From the NCBI RefSeq assembly GCF_030268965.1, contig NZ_BSSE01000006.1, positions 186,001 through 250,000 of the forward strand: a stretch of 64,000 bases of DNA, given 5' to 3'. This DNA is from Microtetraspora sp. NBRC 16547. Lineage in GTDB: Bacteria; Actinomycetota; Actinomycetes; Streptosporangiales; Streptosporangiaceae. Each line of letters starts with the position of its first letter. Position 1 is the stretch's first letter. The translations under genes were made by a program, and so were the position numbers. The notes under the pieces are model-generated. The model was not told the origin of the DNA and made no database searches. It saw nothing but the letters and a program-made list of their open reading frames with translations. This document shows, in pieces, positions 1-9,384 of this stretch.

Positions 1-788
1 AGCAGATCAACGGCTCCGTCGTCTGGCAGGCGGTCGACGAGGCCATCCCCAACGGCGTACGCGCCCTGCAGAAGCCGTTCCGGGACTTCGTCGACTCCTC
101 GGAGTGGCCCGAGGTGATCACCTCGATCGGCGGTCAGAACGTCCCCCCGCCGGATGAGGGCGTGCTGAGGGGCAGCCCCGGGCTGAGCCGCGCGCGCCGG
201 GCGATCGTCAAGATCCAGGGGACCGCGCCCACCTGCCGCAAGCGCATCGAGGGCACCGGCTTCGTCTACTCCCGCAACCACATCATGACGAACGCCCACG
301 TCGTCGCCGGCGTCAGCCAGGAGCTGCGGGTCACCGACTCCACCGGAACGCCGCACAACGCCCGGGTGGTGCTCTACAACCCGGACCGGGACATCGCCGT
401 CCTCTACGTCCCCGGTCTGAACGTGGCGCCGCTGCGGTTCGACTACACCGCCAAGAGCCGTGACGACGCGATCATCGCGGGATATCCCAAGGGCCACGGG
501 TTCACCCCGCTCGCCGCCCGGATCCGGGCCAAGCAGCCCGCCGAGTCGTACGACATCTACAACCGGCACAAGGTCGAGCGCGAGGTCTACGCGATCCGCG
601 GCACCGTGCAGCCGGGAAACTCCGGAGGGCCGCTGCTCAGCCCGGACGGCCGGGTCTACGGCGTCATCTTCGCGGCGGCGACAGACCAGGCCGAGACCGG
701 GTACGCCCTGACGGCGGAGGAGGTCCGTCGCGACGCCGACGACGGCAGCGGCGCCATGGCCCCCGCCGACACCCAGGAATGCGACTGA
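1..788 (+). CDS. MarP-type membrane-anchored serine protease (5' end missing)
   Basis: The window opens inside this gene; the reading frame is open from base 3, so the N-terminus, where MarP proteins carry CvpA-like membrane helices, is missing. The visible part is a trypsin-like periplasmic protease domain. The catalytic His lies in TNAHVVAG (about 289-312), the Asp in DRDIAVLYV (about 388-414) and the Ser in PGNSGGPLL (about 613-639). Two cysteines, one in APTCRK near 232 and one near the C-terminus (QECD), could form the disulfide known in mycobacterial MarP (Rv3671c), which protects cells from acid and oxidative stress. The neighbourhood (acs, the Tad locus and the helicase further on) matches the mycobacterial MarP region. 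The family call is strong; the physiological role is inferred. Confidence 0.85.
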   Translation, partial: QINGSVVWQAVDEAIPNGVRALQKPFRDFVDSSEWPEVITSIGGQNVPPPDEGVLRGSPGLSRARRAIVKIQGTAPTCRKRIEGTGFVYSRNHIMTNAHVVAGVSQELRVTDSTGTPHNARVVLYNPDRDIAVLYVPGLNVAPLRFDYTAKSRDDAIIAGYPKGHGFTPLAARIRAKQPAESYDIYNRHKVEREVYAIRGTVQPGNSGGPLLSPDGRVYGVIFAAATDQAETGYALTAEEVRRDADDGSGAMAPADTQECD

Positions 789-864
789 ACAGGACGTAGT
801 CCCCCGTTGTCCCCCGGCCTGCCCTTCGACGTGCTGTCTTCCAGCGCTCTCTTCAGTGGCGCCT

Positions 865-1344
865 TCAGTGGCGTCGCAGGTGGCCGAGGATCTCGGTGAT
901 CGCCATGGCGGGGTCGGCCTCTCCTGCGCCGATCCCGGCCGCGATCCGGCCGGCGGTCCCGGTCAGCCCCTCCAGATCCAGCCCGTACGGCTCTCGCCGG
1001 CCGTACGCGCCGGCCCGGGCGGAGCCGCGGGTGAGCAGGGCGGCGGCTCCGGAGAAATTGCCGCGCTGGAGGTGCGTGAGGCCGACGCAGATCTGGGCGA
1101 GCCCCTGCCAGAGCTCCCGCTCGCCGGCGGGGCCGGTCTTCCAGCGGGCTTCCAGGACCTCGTGCGCGTGGAACGGCCGTCCGGCGGCCAGCAACCGCGC
1201 CGCGTCGGCCAGCGCCTCCTCGGCGCTCGGAGCGTAGTCGTTCGGGACGCGGGGCACGCCCTGCGCGCCGTGGGGCAGCGGCCTGCCGTACTCGTCGCGC
1301 GGGCGGGCGCTGCGGGGGCGGCCCGTCTTGTCGCGGTCGCGCAT
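865..1344 (-). CDS. DUF309 family protein
   Basis: A 159-aa protein of unknown function. The DUF309 core is visible in FHAHEVLEARWKTG followed by ELWQGLAQICVGLTHLQRGN, an all-helical domain with a conserved His-Glu-Trp pattern. I start at the ATG at 1344 because GGAGGG lies just upstream; a second in-frame ATG at 1365 is possible but has no clear ribosome binding site. It is the last gene of a minus-strand run that also contains nhaA, the holin-like gene and the hydrolase, and it converges on the MarP gene. No function can be assigned. Confidence 0.8.
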   Translation of the reverse strand: MRDRDKTGRPRSARPRDEYGRPLPHGAQGVPRVPNDYAPSAEEALADAARLLAAGRPFHAHEVLEARWKTGPAGERELWQGLAQICVGLTHLQRGNFSGAAALLTRGSARAGAYGRREPYGLDLEGLTGTAGRIAAGIGAGEADPAMAITEILGHLRRH

Positions 1345-1426
1345 GATCCCTCCAGATCGCTCCATGTGGCCGGTCGGCTCGGGAGCCCGGGATGAGGAGC
1401 GGATGTCCGGGGGCCTGGCGGTCGGG

Positions 1427-2347
1427 CTAGCGGTCGGGCTCGGGGTCGGAGAGCCAGGCGATCAGCTCGGCGTCGAACTGATCGGGACACTCCTCGTGCG
1501 GGAAGTGCCCGGCCCCTTCGATCATCCTCCACCGGTACGGCGCAGCGACGAAACGGCTGGATCCCTGGGCGGTCCGCGGCAGGAAGCAGGAGTCGACCGC
1601 GCCGTGCAACTGGAGCGTCGGCACCTCGATCTCGGCGCGCATCTGCCGGGCGTAGCGGAGGCCGTCCGGCCGGAGCTGGGAGCGGCCGAACCAGCGGTGG
1701 TATTCGAGCGCGCAGTGCGCCACTCCGGGGATGCTGAAGGCGTCCCGGTAGGTCCGGGCGACGTCCTCGGGAGGCCACTCCGGCCCCGACCACTCGTCGA
1801 GCAGCCGCCCGACGAGCGCGCCGCCGTCGGCGGTGAGCCTGCGCTCGGGCAGCGCGGGCAGCTGGAAGCCGAGGCTGTGACCGCTGGCCCTGAGCTGTCC
1901 CAGGGGATCGGTGACCAGCGACGCGCGCAGCCGCAGTGGGTGCGGCGCCGAGACCGGAACCAGCCGGCGGACCACCTTGGGATCGAGCGCGCCCATGGTC
2001 CAGGCCAGCAGGCCGCCCCAGTCGTGGCCGACGACGATCGCGCCGGTCTCGCCCAGCGCGCGGATCAGCCCGGCCGCGTCCATGACCAGTGTCGGCAGGT
2101 CGTAGCCGCGCGGCGGCTTGTCACTGGCGCCGTAGCCGCGCAGGTCCACCGCGACCGCGCGGTAACCCGCCGCGGGCAGCGACACGAGCTGGTGCCGCCA
2201 GGTCCACCAGAACTGGGGGAACCCGTGCAGCAGCAGCACCAGGGGACCTTCACCCGCCTCCACCACGTGGAACCGGGTGCCGCCCGCGTGCACCGCGCGA
2301 TGCGTCCAGGGCCCCTCGATCTGGACGAAAGACTCGTCAGTCGCCAT
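1427..2347 (-). CDS. Alpha/beta hydrolase, epoxide hydrolase-like
   Basis: A 306-aa soluble alpha/beta hydrolase. The oxyanion-hole motif HGFPQFWWTWRHQL is near residue 41, and the nucleophile elbow VVGHDWGG near residue 105 has Asp in place of Ser, as in epoxide hydrolases and haloalkane dehalogenases. The catalytic His is in EGAGHFPHEE near the C-terminus. Tryptophan after the nucleophile Asp and the HGFPQ motif favour epoxide hydrolase over dehalogenase. Its start overlaps the end of the holin-like gene by 11 bp, so the two are probably translated together. The substrate is unknown. Confidence 0.85.
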   Translation of the reverse strand: MATDESFVQIEGPWTHRAVHAGGTRFHVVEAGEGPLVLLLHGFPQFWWTWRHQLVSLPAAGYRAVAVDLRGYGASDKPPRGYDLPTLVMDAAGLIRALGETGAIVVGHDWGGLLAWTMGALDPKVVRRLVPVSAPHPLRLRASLVTDPLGQLRASGHSLGFQLPALPERRLTADGGALVGRLLDEWSGPEWPPEDVARTYRDAFSIPGVAHCALEYHRWFGRSQLRPDGLRYARQMRAEIEVPTLQLHGAVDSCFLPRTAQGSSRFVAAPYRWRMIEGAGHFPHEECPDQFDAELIAWLSDPEPDR

Positions 2348-2849
2348 GGCCCGGTGACTCGCTCACCGTCTCGCGGTGCGCGCCGACCTGTCCGGCCGTC
2401 GGGCCGGTGTACGGCTTGCGTGCGGGCGCCGTCTCGGGGAACACGCTGGGCGTCTCCGCACCGGCCTCGGCCGTCTCGCCCTCGCCACCGCCGCCCTTGA
2501 GGCTCCTGAGGGTGCGGGCGGTGCGCTGCATGCGGTTCAGGCCCTTCAGGCGGCGGTAGCCGACGAAGACCAGCCCGGCCGCCACCACCAGGTAGAACAC
2601 CGTGACGATGAGGAACGCCAGCCATTGGGCCAGCCCGGCCGCCACCAGGGCGTACGCGATCGTGAAAGAGGCGAGGATCAGGCACAGGTGCCCGATGAAG
2701 GCGGCGGCCCCGAACAGCCCCGTGGCGGTCCCCACGCGCTTGGCGTCGAATTTCAGCTCGGCCTTCGCCAGCTCGATCTCGGAGCGGACGAGTGTTGAAA
2801 TATGCGTGCTCGCCTGGGCGACGAGCGCGCCGAGCGATTCGTCCTCGGG
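2337..2849 (-). CDS. Phage holin family-like small membrane protein
   Basis: A 170-aa protein of the actinobacterial 'phage holin family' type, which despite the name is usually chromosomal and not linked to prophage. It has a soluble N-terminal part (EDESLGALVAQASTHISTLV), then two hydrophobic segments around residues 45-70 (TGLFGAAAFIGHLCLILASF) and 80-105 (WLAFLIVTVFYLVVAAGLVF), and a charged tail. The start at 2849 is preceded by AGGAG at 8 nt; the longer frame to 2888 has no such site. It lies 28 bp after nhaA and overlaps the hydrolase gene. No phage genes are nearby. Confidence 0.75.
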   Translation of the reverse strand, partial: PEDESLGALVAQASTHISTLVRSEIELAKAELKFDAKRVGTATGLFGAAAFIGHLCLILASFTIAYALVAAGLAQWLAFLIVTVFYLVVAAGLVFVGYRRLKGLNRMQRTARTLRSLKGGGGEGETAEAGAETPSVFPETAPARKPYTGPTAGQVGAHRETVSESPGHGD

Positions 2850-2877
2850 CATCAGTGATCTCCTATTCTGCGAACCA

Positions 2878-4077
2878 TCAAACATCATCCCGTGCCCGCT
2901 TGCGCACGCGGACGTGGAGCAGGATCGCGGCCAGTACCGACGCGGTGAAACTGGCGACCAGTACCGCCGTGGTGATCCGCTCCATGCCGGGGAAGGCCCG
3001 GTCGCCGATCAGCAAAGCGACGGTGAAGCCGACTCCCGCGAGTACGGCCACGGCCGCGAGGTCGCGCCAGTACAGGTCCTCACTGATCCTCGCGAACCCG
3101 AGTCGGACCGACAACCAGGCACCTCCGAACACACCGAGGAACTTGCCCACGACCAGCCCGATGATGACGCCGAGGGTGATCCTCTCGGTGAAGACCGCGC
3201 CGAGCGACTGGAGGTCGAGCCGGACCCCGGCGGCGAAGAAGGCGAACACAGGAACCGCGAAACCGGCCGAGATCGGCCGGATGAAGTGATCGGCGCGTTC
3301 CGCCGGCGAGCCTTCCTCGCCCTCGTCGCCGCGCACCCTGGTGAGCAGGCCGCACAGCACCCCGGCGACGGTGGCGTGCACCCCGCTCTCGTGCACCAGC
3401 ACCCAGGCGGCCACGCCGAGCGCGATGAAGACCAGTGGGCTGCGCACCCGCTTCCACTGCAGGAATCCGTACAGCGCGAGGACGGCCGCGGCCGCGAGCA
3501 GCGGCGTGAGGTGCACCTGCTCGCTGTAGAAGAGGGCGATGACGGTGATCGCGCCGAGGTCGTCCACGACGGCGAGGGTGAGCAGGAACGCGCGCAGCGC
3601 GTCGGGCATCGCGGAGGCGGTCACGGCGAGGACGGCGAGGGCGAACGCGATGTCGGTCGCGGTCGGGATGGCCCATCCCTTGGCGGCGCCGTCCACGCCC
3701 CAGCTGACCGCCAGGTAGAGGATCGCCGGCACGATCATCCCGGCGATCGCCGCGACGATCGGCAGGATCGCGTCCCGGAGGTTGGAGAGCTCGCCGTGGA
3801 CGAACTCCTCCTTCACCTCGAGACCGGCGACGAAGAAGAAGATCGCGAGCAGGCCGTCGGAGGCCCACTGGTAGAGCGTGAGGTTCAGGGGGCCGGGCAC
3901 GGTGTTCCTGAGCGCCTGGTAGGAGTCCGACCACGCGGAGTTCGCCCAGATCAGGGCGGCCACCGTGGCGGCCAGCATGATCACGCCGCCGATCGTCTCC
4001 GTTCTGAGCGCCTCCGCCAGCTGACGGGCGTACCTCACCGTCGGCCGGACAGGCCAGATCTCGGCAGCGCGACGCAA
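2878..4077 (-). CDS. nhaA: Na+/H+ antiporter NhaA
   Basis: A 399-aa polytopic membrane antiporter that exchanges sodium or lithium for protons. The paired aspartates of the transport site are in LAVVDDLGAITVIALFY, equivalent to Asp163/Asp164 of E. coli NhaA, and the family motif FFFVAGLEVKEEFVHGEL lies near residue 75. The most likely start is the TTG at 4077, because AAGGGGG is 4 nt upstream; the open frame continues to 4146 without a better site. It heads the minus-strand group nhaA, holin-like, hydrolase, DUF309. The C-terminus is very basic (RVRKRARDDV). Confidence 0.93.
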   Translation of the reverse strand: MRRAAEIWPVRPTVRYARQLAEALRTETIGGVIMLAATVAALIWANSAWSDSYQALRNTVPGPLNLTLYQWASDGLLAIFFFVAGLEVKEEFVHGELSNLRDAILPIVAAIAGMIVPAILYLAVSWGVDGAAKGWAIPTATDIAFALAVLAVTASAMPDALRAFLLTLAVVDDLGAITVIALFYSEQVHLTPLLAAAAVLALYGFLQWKRVRSPLVFIALGVAAWVLVHESGVHATVAGVLCGLLTRVRGDEGEEGSPAERADHFIRPISAGFAVPVFAFFAAGVRLDLQSLGAVFTERITLGVIIGLVVGKFLGVFGGAWLSVRLGFARISEDLYWRDLAAVAVLAGVGFTVALLIGDRAFPGMERITTAVLVASFTASVLAAILLHVRVRKRARDDV

Positions 4078-4229
4078 TGATCCCCCTTGGTGAGCCGGAT
4101 CGTCGCGGGCGGATCCCCCGACGGCCGACCAGACTTCCCGGCACACCTCCCGCCAAGGCTACCTATGTCATGGCACGCGAAGAGGCGCGGGTGTCCGGCG
4201 GAAACACCCACGCCCCCGAGGAATCCGCG

Positions 4230-6206
4230 TCAGTCCTCGCTCTTCGCGCTCGGCAGCTTCTCGGAGATGAGGTTCATCACTGAGCTGTCGGTCAGCGTGG
4301 TGACGTCGCCGAGGGAACGGTTCTCCGCCACGTCACGGAGCAGGCGACGCATGATCTTGCCGGAGCGGGTCTTGGGCAGCTCGGGCACGATCAGGATCTG
4401 CCGTGGCTTGGCGATCGGGCCCAGCGTCTTGGCCACATGGGCACGCAGCTCGGTGGCGACGTCGTCGCTCTCCTCCGCGCTGCCGCGCAGGATGACGAAC
4501 GACACGATCGCCTGGCCGGTCACCGGGTCGGTCGCGCCCACGACGGCCGCCTCGGCGACCTTCGGGTGGCTGACCAGGGCGCTCTCGACCTCAGTGGTCG
4601 AGATGTTGTGGCCGGAGACGAGCATGACGTCGTCGACGCGGCCGAGGAGCCACAGGTCGCCGTCGTCGTCGCGCTTGGCGCCGTCACCGGCGAAGTACAG
4701 CCCCTCGAAGCGCGACCAGTACGTGTCGATGTAGCGCTGGTCGTCTCCCCAGATCGTGCGGAGCATCGACGGCCACGGCTCGCGGACCACGAGGAAACCG
4801 CCGCCGCCGTTCGAGACCGAGTTCGCCTGGTCGTCGACGACGTCGGCCACGACGCCGGGCAGGGGCCGCATGGCCGCGCCGGGCTTGCCCGAGGTCACGC
4901 CGGGCAGCGGGCTGATCATGATGGCTCCCGTCTCGGTCTGCCACCATGTGTCCACGACCGGGCAGCGGTCGCCGCCGATGTGGTGGCGGTACCAGACGTA
5001 CGCCTCCGGGTTGATCGGCTCGCCGACGGAGCCGAGGACGCGCAGCGACGACATGTCGAACTTGGCGGGGATGTCGTCGCCCCACTTCATGAACGTGCGG
5101 ATCGCCGTCGGAGCGGTGTAGAGGATCGTCACGCCGTACTTCTGGACGACCTCCCAGTACCGGCCCTTGTGCGGGGTGTCCGGGGTGCCCTCGTAGAGGA
5201 CGCTGGTCGCGCCGTTGGCGAGCGGGCCGTACACGATGTAGGAGTGCCCGGTGACCCAGCCGATGTCGGCGGTGCACCAGTAGACGTCGGTCTCCGGCTT
5301 GAGGTCGAAGACGGCGTGGTGCGTCCAGGACGTCTGGGTGAGGTAGCCGCCGGTGGTGTGCAGGATGCCCTTGGGATTACCGGTGGTGCCGCTGGTGTAC
5401 AGGATGAACAGCGGGTCCTCGGCGTCGTGCGGCACGGCCGTGTGCTCGTCGGACTGCCGCTCCACAAGGTCGTGCCACCACACGTCCTTGTCGGTCGTGG
5501 CCACCTCCTGGCCGGTCCTGCGGACCACGACGACGTGCTCCACCCCGGGACACTCGCGGACCGCCTCGTCCACCGTGGGCTTGAGCGCGCTCGGCGCGCC
5601 GCGCCGGTAGCCGCCGTCGGCGGTGATGACGACCTTCGCGTCCGCGTCGTCGATGCGGCTCTTCAGCGCGCTCGAGGAGAAGCCGCCGAAGACCACCGAG
5701 TGGACGGCGCCGATGCGCGCGCAGGCGAGCAGCGAGATCGGCAGTTCGGGGATCATCGGCATGTAGATCGCGACCCGGTCGCCCTTGCGCACGCCCAGTT
5801 CCTCAAGCGCGTTCGCCGCCTTGGAGACCTCCCGCTGGAGGTCGGCGTATGTGATGGTGCGGTTGTCGCCCTCGGGCTCGCCCTCCCAGTAGTAGGCGAC
5901 CTTGTCGCCGTGGCCCGCCTCGACGTGGCGGTCCACGCAGTTGTACGCCACGTTGAGCTTGCCGCCCACGAACCACTTGGCGAAGGGAGGGTTCCACTCG
6001 AGGGTGGTGTTCCACCGCTCAGCCCAGGTCAGCCGCTCGGCGGCGCGCTCCCAGAAGCCCAGCCGGTCCTCCGCCGCCTCGTCGTATGCGGCCGCGGTGA
6101 CGTTCGCGGCCGCCGCCAGGTCGGCCGGTGGTGCGAACCGGCGGTTCTCGCTCAGCAGGTTCGACAGCGTCTCCTGGGTCCCGTGACCAGGGGTTTCGGA
6201 GGTCAC
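4230..6206 (-). CDS. acsA: Acetyl-CoA synthetase (AMP-forming)
   Basis: A 658-aa enzyme that activates acetate to acetyl-CoA through acetyl-AMP. Visible adenylate-forming motifs are [18 protein letters not shown] (A3), [16 protein letters not shown] (A5) and [15 protein letters not shown]. The C-terminal [13 protein letters not shown] carries the catalytic lysine that is reversibly acetylated in this family. The GTG at 6206 has AGGAG 6 nt upstream and gives MTSETPGHG; an upstream ATG at 6248 is less likely. The gene stands alone between nhaA and a divergent Fic-like gene. An AcuC-type deacetylase gene, the expected regulator of this lysine, lies 47 kb away in the same window. Confidence 0.97.
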   Translation of the reverse strand: MTSETPGHGTQETLSNLLSENRRFAPPADLAAAANVTAAAYDEAAEDRLGFWERAAERLTWAERWNTTLEWNPPFAKWFVGGKLNVAYNCVDRHVEAGHGDKVAYYWEGEPEGDNRTITYADLQREVSKAANALEELGVRKGDRVAIYMPMIPELPISLLACARIGAVHSVVFGGFSSSALKSRIDDADAKVVITADGGYRRGAPSALKPTVDEAVRECPGVEHVVVVRRTGQEVATTDKDVWWHDLVERQSDEHTAVPHDAEDPLFILYTSGTTGNPKGILHTTGGYLTQTSWTHHAVFDLKPETDVYWCTADIGWVTGHSYIVYGPLANGATSVLYEGTPDTPHKGRYWEVVQKYGVTILYTAPTAIRTFMKWGDDIPAKFDMSSLRVLGSVGEPINPEAYVWYRHHIGGDRCPVVDTWWQTETGAIMISPLPGVTSGKPGAAMRPLPGVVADVVDDQANSVSNGGGGFLVVREPWPSMLRTIWGDDQRYIDTYWSRFEGLYFAGDGAKRDDDGDLWLLGRVDDVMLVSGHNISTTEVESALVSHPKVAEAAVVGATDPVTGQAIVSFVILRGSAEESDDVATELRAHVAKTLGPIAKPRQILIVPELPKTRSGKIMRRLLRDVAENRSLGDVTTLTDSSVMNLISEKLPSAKSED

Positions 6207-6378
6207 AACGTGCTCCTTCGCATGGCGTTCATGATTGTCGCGTCCCACTTCACCAGTCCGGAAGCGCCCAGGACAAGAGGTCTAGACAGGTCTGCACCGA
6301 TGGGGCGCCGGCTCGCTGAAGAGGGCTATTCACCTGATAAATGGATACCTGATGAAACACAGTGGAATGGGATAGAGG

Positions 6379-7227
6379 GTGCCGGTTTCTGCGTTCAACG
6401 GCGGGACCTCCTCGCTGAATGACGCTTACTCGCCGGTATGGTCGGTTCCCGTGAGCGACCCACTGGCAGTCATCGCCGAACTCCCCGGAGTGCCGCAGGC
6501 CGTACAGGAGGCACGCGAAGCCGTGGACAGGCTTTACGGGCACCGCGTGCTCCGGCGGCGGAGCCCGGAGGTCTCGGCGGAGTCCGCCCTGCGCGGCGCG
6601 CGGGCGTCGGCCGCGCTCGAAGGGGCCGACGTGCCGCTGGAGTCGCTGCGGGCGGGAGAGGCCACCGACCCCACGGTCCAGGGCGCGCTCCGTGTCTCCG
6701 CCGAGCTGGGACGGCTCGGCAAGACCTGGCGTACGGCGCCCCGCCAGGTGCTGGCGAGGCTGCACACCCTGGCGGCGGCCGGCCTGACCGTCGAGCCGGG
6801 ACGCCCGAGAACCGAACCCACGTCCACCGACCCGCTCGGCCTCGGCCCCGCTCCAGGCCCGGACGAGACCGCGGCGCGGATGGCGGCCCTGACGGATCTC
6901 GTGATGGGAGGAACCGCCGCGCCCGCGCTCGTCCTCGCCGCGATCGTGCACGCGGAACTGGTGGTGCTGCGGCCGTTCGGAGTCGTCGACGGCGTCGTGG
7001 CCCGCGCCGCCGAGCGGCTCACCCTGGTCGAGCACGGGCTGGATCCCAAGTCGCTCGCGGTCGTCGAGGTGGGCCACGTCGATCTCGGGGACGCGTACGC
7101 GGAGGCGCTGCGGGCGTATCTGAAGGGCACCGCCGAGGGGGTGGGCGCCTGGGTGCGGCACTGTGCGTCGGCCGTGGTGCTCGGGGCAAGGGAGACGACC
7201 GCCATCTGTGAGGCACTGTCTCGCTGA
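6379..7227 (+). CDS. Fic-like protein with degenerate active-site motif
   Basis: A 282-aa actinobacterial protein of Fic-like architecture. The N-terminal half has ARASAALEGADVPL, resembling the (S/T)xxxE(G/N) inhibitory helix of Fic proteins. At the place of the Fic motif HPFxxGNGRxxR it has LRPFGVVDGVVARAAERL, so the catalytic His and the GNGR anion-hole residues are not conserved. AMP-transfer activity is therefore doubtful. The start is uncertain: GTG at 6379 has GAGG directly upstream, and GTG at 6451 (VSDPLAVIAELPG) is an alternative. It stands between acsA and the Tad locus. The family call rests on motif likeness only. Confidence 0.6.
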   Translation: MPVSAFNGGTSSLNDAYSPVWSVPVSDPLAVIAELPGVPQAVQEAREAVDRLYGHRVLRRRSPEVSAESALRGARASAALEGADVPLESLRAGEATDPTVQGALRVSAELGRLGKTWRTAPRQVLARLHTLAAAGLTVEPGRPRTEPTSTDPLGLGPAPGPDETAARMAALTDLVMGGTAAPALVLAAIVHAELVVLRPFGVVDGVVARAAERLTLVEHGLDPKSLAVVEVGHVDLGDAYAEALRAYLKGTAEGVGAWVRHCASAVVLGARETTAICEALSR

Positions 7228-7365
7228 CCCGGCTCGCGGATCGCTCTCCCGGGTCTCCCGGGTCTCGCAGAGCTCCCGGGTCTCCTGGGACAGGGGCGGG
7301 CAGCGACCGGTGGTTCTCTGCCGGAGGGTGGAAGCCCGTGGGCGGCTGTCGGATCATGGTCGGTC

Positions 7366-7460
7366 GTCAGAGATCCCGGGTGGTCAGAGGGCCCGGGTGG
7401 TCAGAGATCCCGGGTAGTCAGAGGGCCGCTGGTCATCAGAGGGCCGGTGGTCGGAGGGCC
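7366..7460. repeat. 17-bp tandem repeat
   Basis: Units beginning GTCAGAG and ending CCCGGGTG repeat with a 17-bp period from 7366; three are nearly identical and two or three more are degenerate. Adjacent CCCGGGTCTC blocks (7248-7290) look like a related, older array. It follows the Fic-like gene. Confidence 0.75.
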
Positions 7461-7801
7461 GCCGGTGGAGGAAGGCCGCTGGTTACAGAAGGCCGAAACA
7501 ACAGCAGACGGCGTCCCTGGACTGGGACGCCGCCGCCAATACGTCGCACCGGGTTACCAAGCGTGCACCTTCTATTTGTCGGATCGGGACAAGCCCGTCT
7601 CGACACGCCTCCCGCGGCTGGTCGCGCGTGGGTACCCGGCGGCCGTACCCGGGCACAGGGCCCGTTGACACCTTTCTACGTCGGATTTCCGCACTTGGGA
7701 AGCCCTCAGGCCAAGACCTTTACTGGCGATCGTGGAGAAGTCCGAAACGATGTACGGAAGGTCTCTTGTACCTGGGGATACTGGATCGTTACATACGCTC
7801 T

Positions 7802-7820
7802 CGATCACATTGGGTGATCG
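7802..7820. promoter_or_regulatory. Short perfect palindrome, possible operator
   Basis: CGATCAC and GTGATCG form a perfect 7-bp inverted repeat around a 5-nt centre (ATTGG), followed by TTTT. The length and position, about 520 bp before the first Tad gene, fit a protein binding site better than a terminator. No regulator is known to me for it. Confidence 0.3.
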
Positions 7821-8343
7821 TTTTAGGTCGCGAATTGACAACGGCTGTCGATGCTCGGCGGCCGTCACTGCAAGGAAACCCGCCCAATCGGGAGATTGCC
7901 GCTCGACGCGGCCGCCGCGATCGGGCAGCATACGGTGGGGACTCCCATTACGGAGAGTTGAGGTGTGCTTGGCCGAAGACTTGGCGACTCCCTTGCCAGG
8001 CCATGGGCAACTGTTGAAAGCTTTCTTCGGAAAACGGATCCGGCTCTACCCCCCCAGTGCCGGACCGGTAGGCGACCCCCGCTCTCCCCCCCGGCGGGGG
8101 TCGCCCCTTTCGGTGCCGCTGCCTCCCGCTGGGGCCGCTCCTTCGGTGCCGATTTCCCCGACGCGTTCCCCTCTTCTGCGCCGGTGTCTCCCGCTGGGAG
8201 CCGCTCCTTGCGATGCCGCTGCTTCCCGAGTTCGGCGCGCGGGTTTTCCACAGGCGGACGGTCATCCCCAGAGCGGCGTTCGGTAAGCCTCGCGGAACCG
8301 CCGGGCTCGCAAGGTGGTCTTCCTGCCAGGAGGGGAGAGACCG

Positions 8344-9384
8344 ATGCACCGGCCCTTGGCCATCACCGACGACCAGGAACTCCTCGACGACCTCCTCCGC
8401 ATCGCCGCGGCGGCCGGGGTCGAGCTCGATGTCGCGCACGCCGCGGCGCATGCCCGGCCGTACTGGAGCGGCGCTCCGCTGGTCATCGTCGGCGGTGACC
8501 TGGCGGACGCCCTCGCCGCCACCGGCCCGCCACCGCGGCAGAATGTGCTGCTCGTGACGCGCGACGCGGACGATCCCTCGATGTGGCGGCGGTGCGTCTC
8601 AGTCGGGGCCCGCGCGGTGGTGGAGCTGCCGCAGGCCGAGCGCCTCCTGGTCGATGAGCTGGGCGAAGCCGCCGAGCCGGTGACCAGGGCGGGCACGGTC
8701 GTCTGCGTCTCCGGCGGTGGAGGCGGCACAGGCGCGACCGTCCTGGCCGCCTCCCTCGCCCTCACCGCTTCCCGGCGCGGGCTGCGTACATTGCTGGTCG
8801 ACGCCGATCCTCTCGGCGGTGGCATCGACGTCGTCTTGGGCCAGGAGGAGGCCACCGGAGCCCGCTGGCCGGATATCGCCGGCAGGGAGGGACGGGTGAG
8901 CTTCGCCGCGCTCCAGGAGGCGCTGCCCACGTTCGGCGAGTTGACCGTGCTGTCCTGGCATCGCGGCGAGCCGGCGGCCATTCCGAGTCAGGCCATGCGG
9001 GCCGTGCTGGACGCCGCCCGTCGTGGCTGCGACCTCGTCGTCGCCGATCTGCCGCGCTACCTGAGCGACGGCGAGACGGAGGCGCTGTCCCGGGCCGCCG
9101 CCACGCTGGTCGTCGTCCGATCCGACGTCCGGGGGGTGCTCGCCGCAGGGCAGGTCCTGGCACAGCTCCGCCGACACACCGCCGATCTCCGGCTCGTGCT
9201 GCGTCCCGGCGCTCTCGCCCCCGATGTCGTCACGACATCGCTCGGCGCACCGGGCGCCGGGGTGCTGCCGGAGCAACGGGGCCTCGCCGAGGCCCTCGAT
9301 CGCGGCGCGCCGCCTCCACTCGGCCGCACACCCCTGGGCCGGTTCTGCTCGGACCTGCTCGAAACCCTGACGGAGGCCGCGTGA
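8344..9384 (+). CDS. CpaE/TadZ-like pilus localisation ATPase (helicase/secretion neighbourhood)
   Basis: A 346-aa MinD/CpaE-type protein that heads the Tad/Flp pilus operon and by analogy localises the secretion machine. An N-terminal receiver-like half (about 1-115) is followed by a ParA-like half. The P-loop region reads VCVSGGGGGTGATVLAASLAL, without the lysines of a normal deviant Walker A, and VDADPLGGGIDVVLG follows. The ATG at 8344 has AGGAGGGG upstream. The gene overlaps the TadA ATPase gene by 4 bp. Such proteins are often annotated 'septum site-determining protein' in streptomycetes; the pilus context makes a CpaE role more likely. Confidence 0.85.
   Translation: MHRPLAITDDQELLDDLLRIAAAAGVELDVAHAAAHARPYWSGAPLVIVGGDLADALAATGPPPRQNVLLVTRDADDPSMWRRCVSVGARAVVELPQAERLLVDELGEAAEPVTRAGTVVCVSGGGGGTGATVLAASLALTASRRGLRTLLVDADPLGGGIDVVLGQEEATGARWPDIAGREGRVSFAALQEALPTFGELTVLSWHRGEPAAIPSQAMRAVLDAARRGCDLVVADLPRYLSDGETEALSRAAATLVVVRSDVRGVLAAGQVLAQLRRHTADLRLVLRPGALAPDVVTTSLGAPGAGVLPEQRGLAEALDRGAPPPLGRTPLGRFCSDLLETLTEAA

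Larger units (their letters stand above)
7228..8343. other. 1.1 kb non-coding region upstream of the Tad operon
   Basis: No convincing gene is seen on either strand. The first part (7248-7460) is made of short GC-rich repeats. A 9-bp stem hairpin lies at 7509-7532 (CGGCGTCCC, 6-nt loop, GGGACGCCG). A TTGACA hexamer is at about 7665 without a good -10. The stretch 7690-7850 is less GC-rich and carries a short palindrome at 7802-7820; a promoter for the Tad genes may lie here (weak TTGTAC/TACATA pair around 7765-7795). The last 300 bases are C-rich with imperfect repeats of GCTCCTT-type blocks before the AGGAGGGG ribosome binding site of the first Tad gene. Confidence 0.6.

Noticed and set aside
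2337-2849. Prophage, because of a holin-like gene
   Set aside because: No integrase, capsid, tail or lysin genes are near; this holin-like family is common as a chromosomal membrane protein in actinobacteria.
7338-7931. Coding genes in the 7.2-8.3 kb gap
   Set aside because: Open frames there overlap on both strands, contain the repeat array, and lack ribosome binding sites or family similarity.
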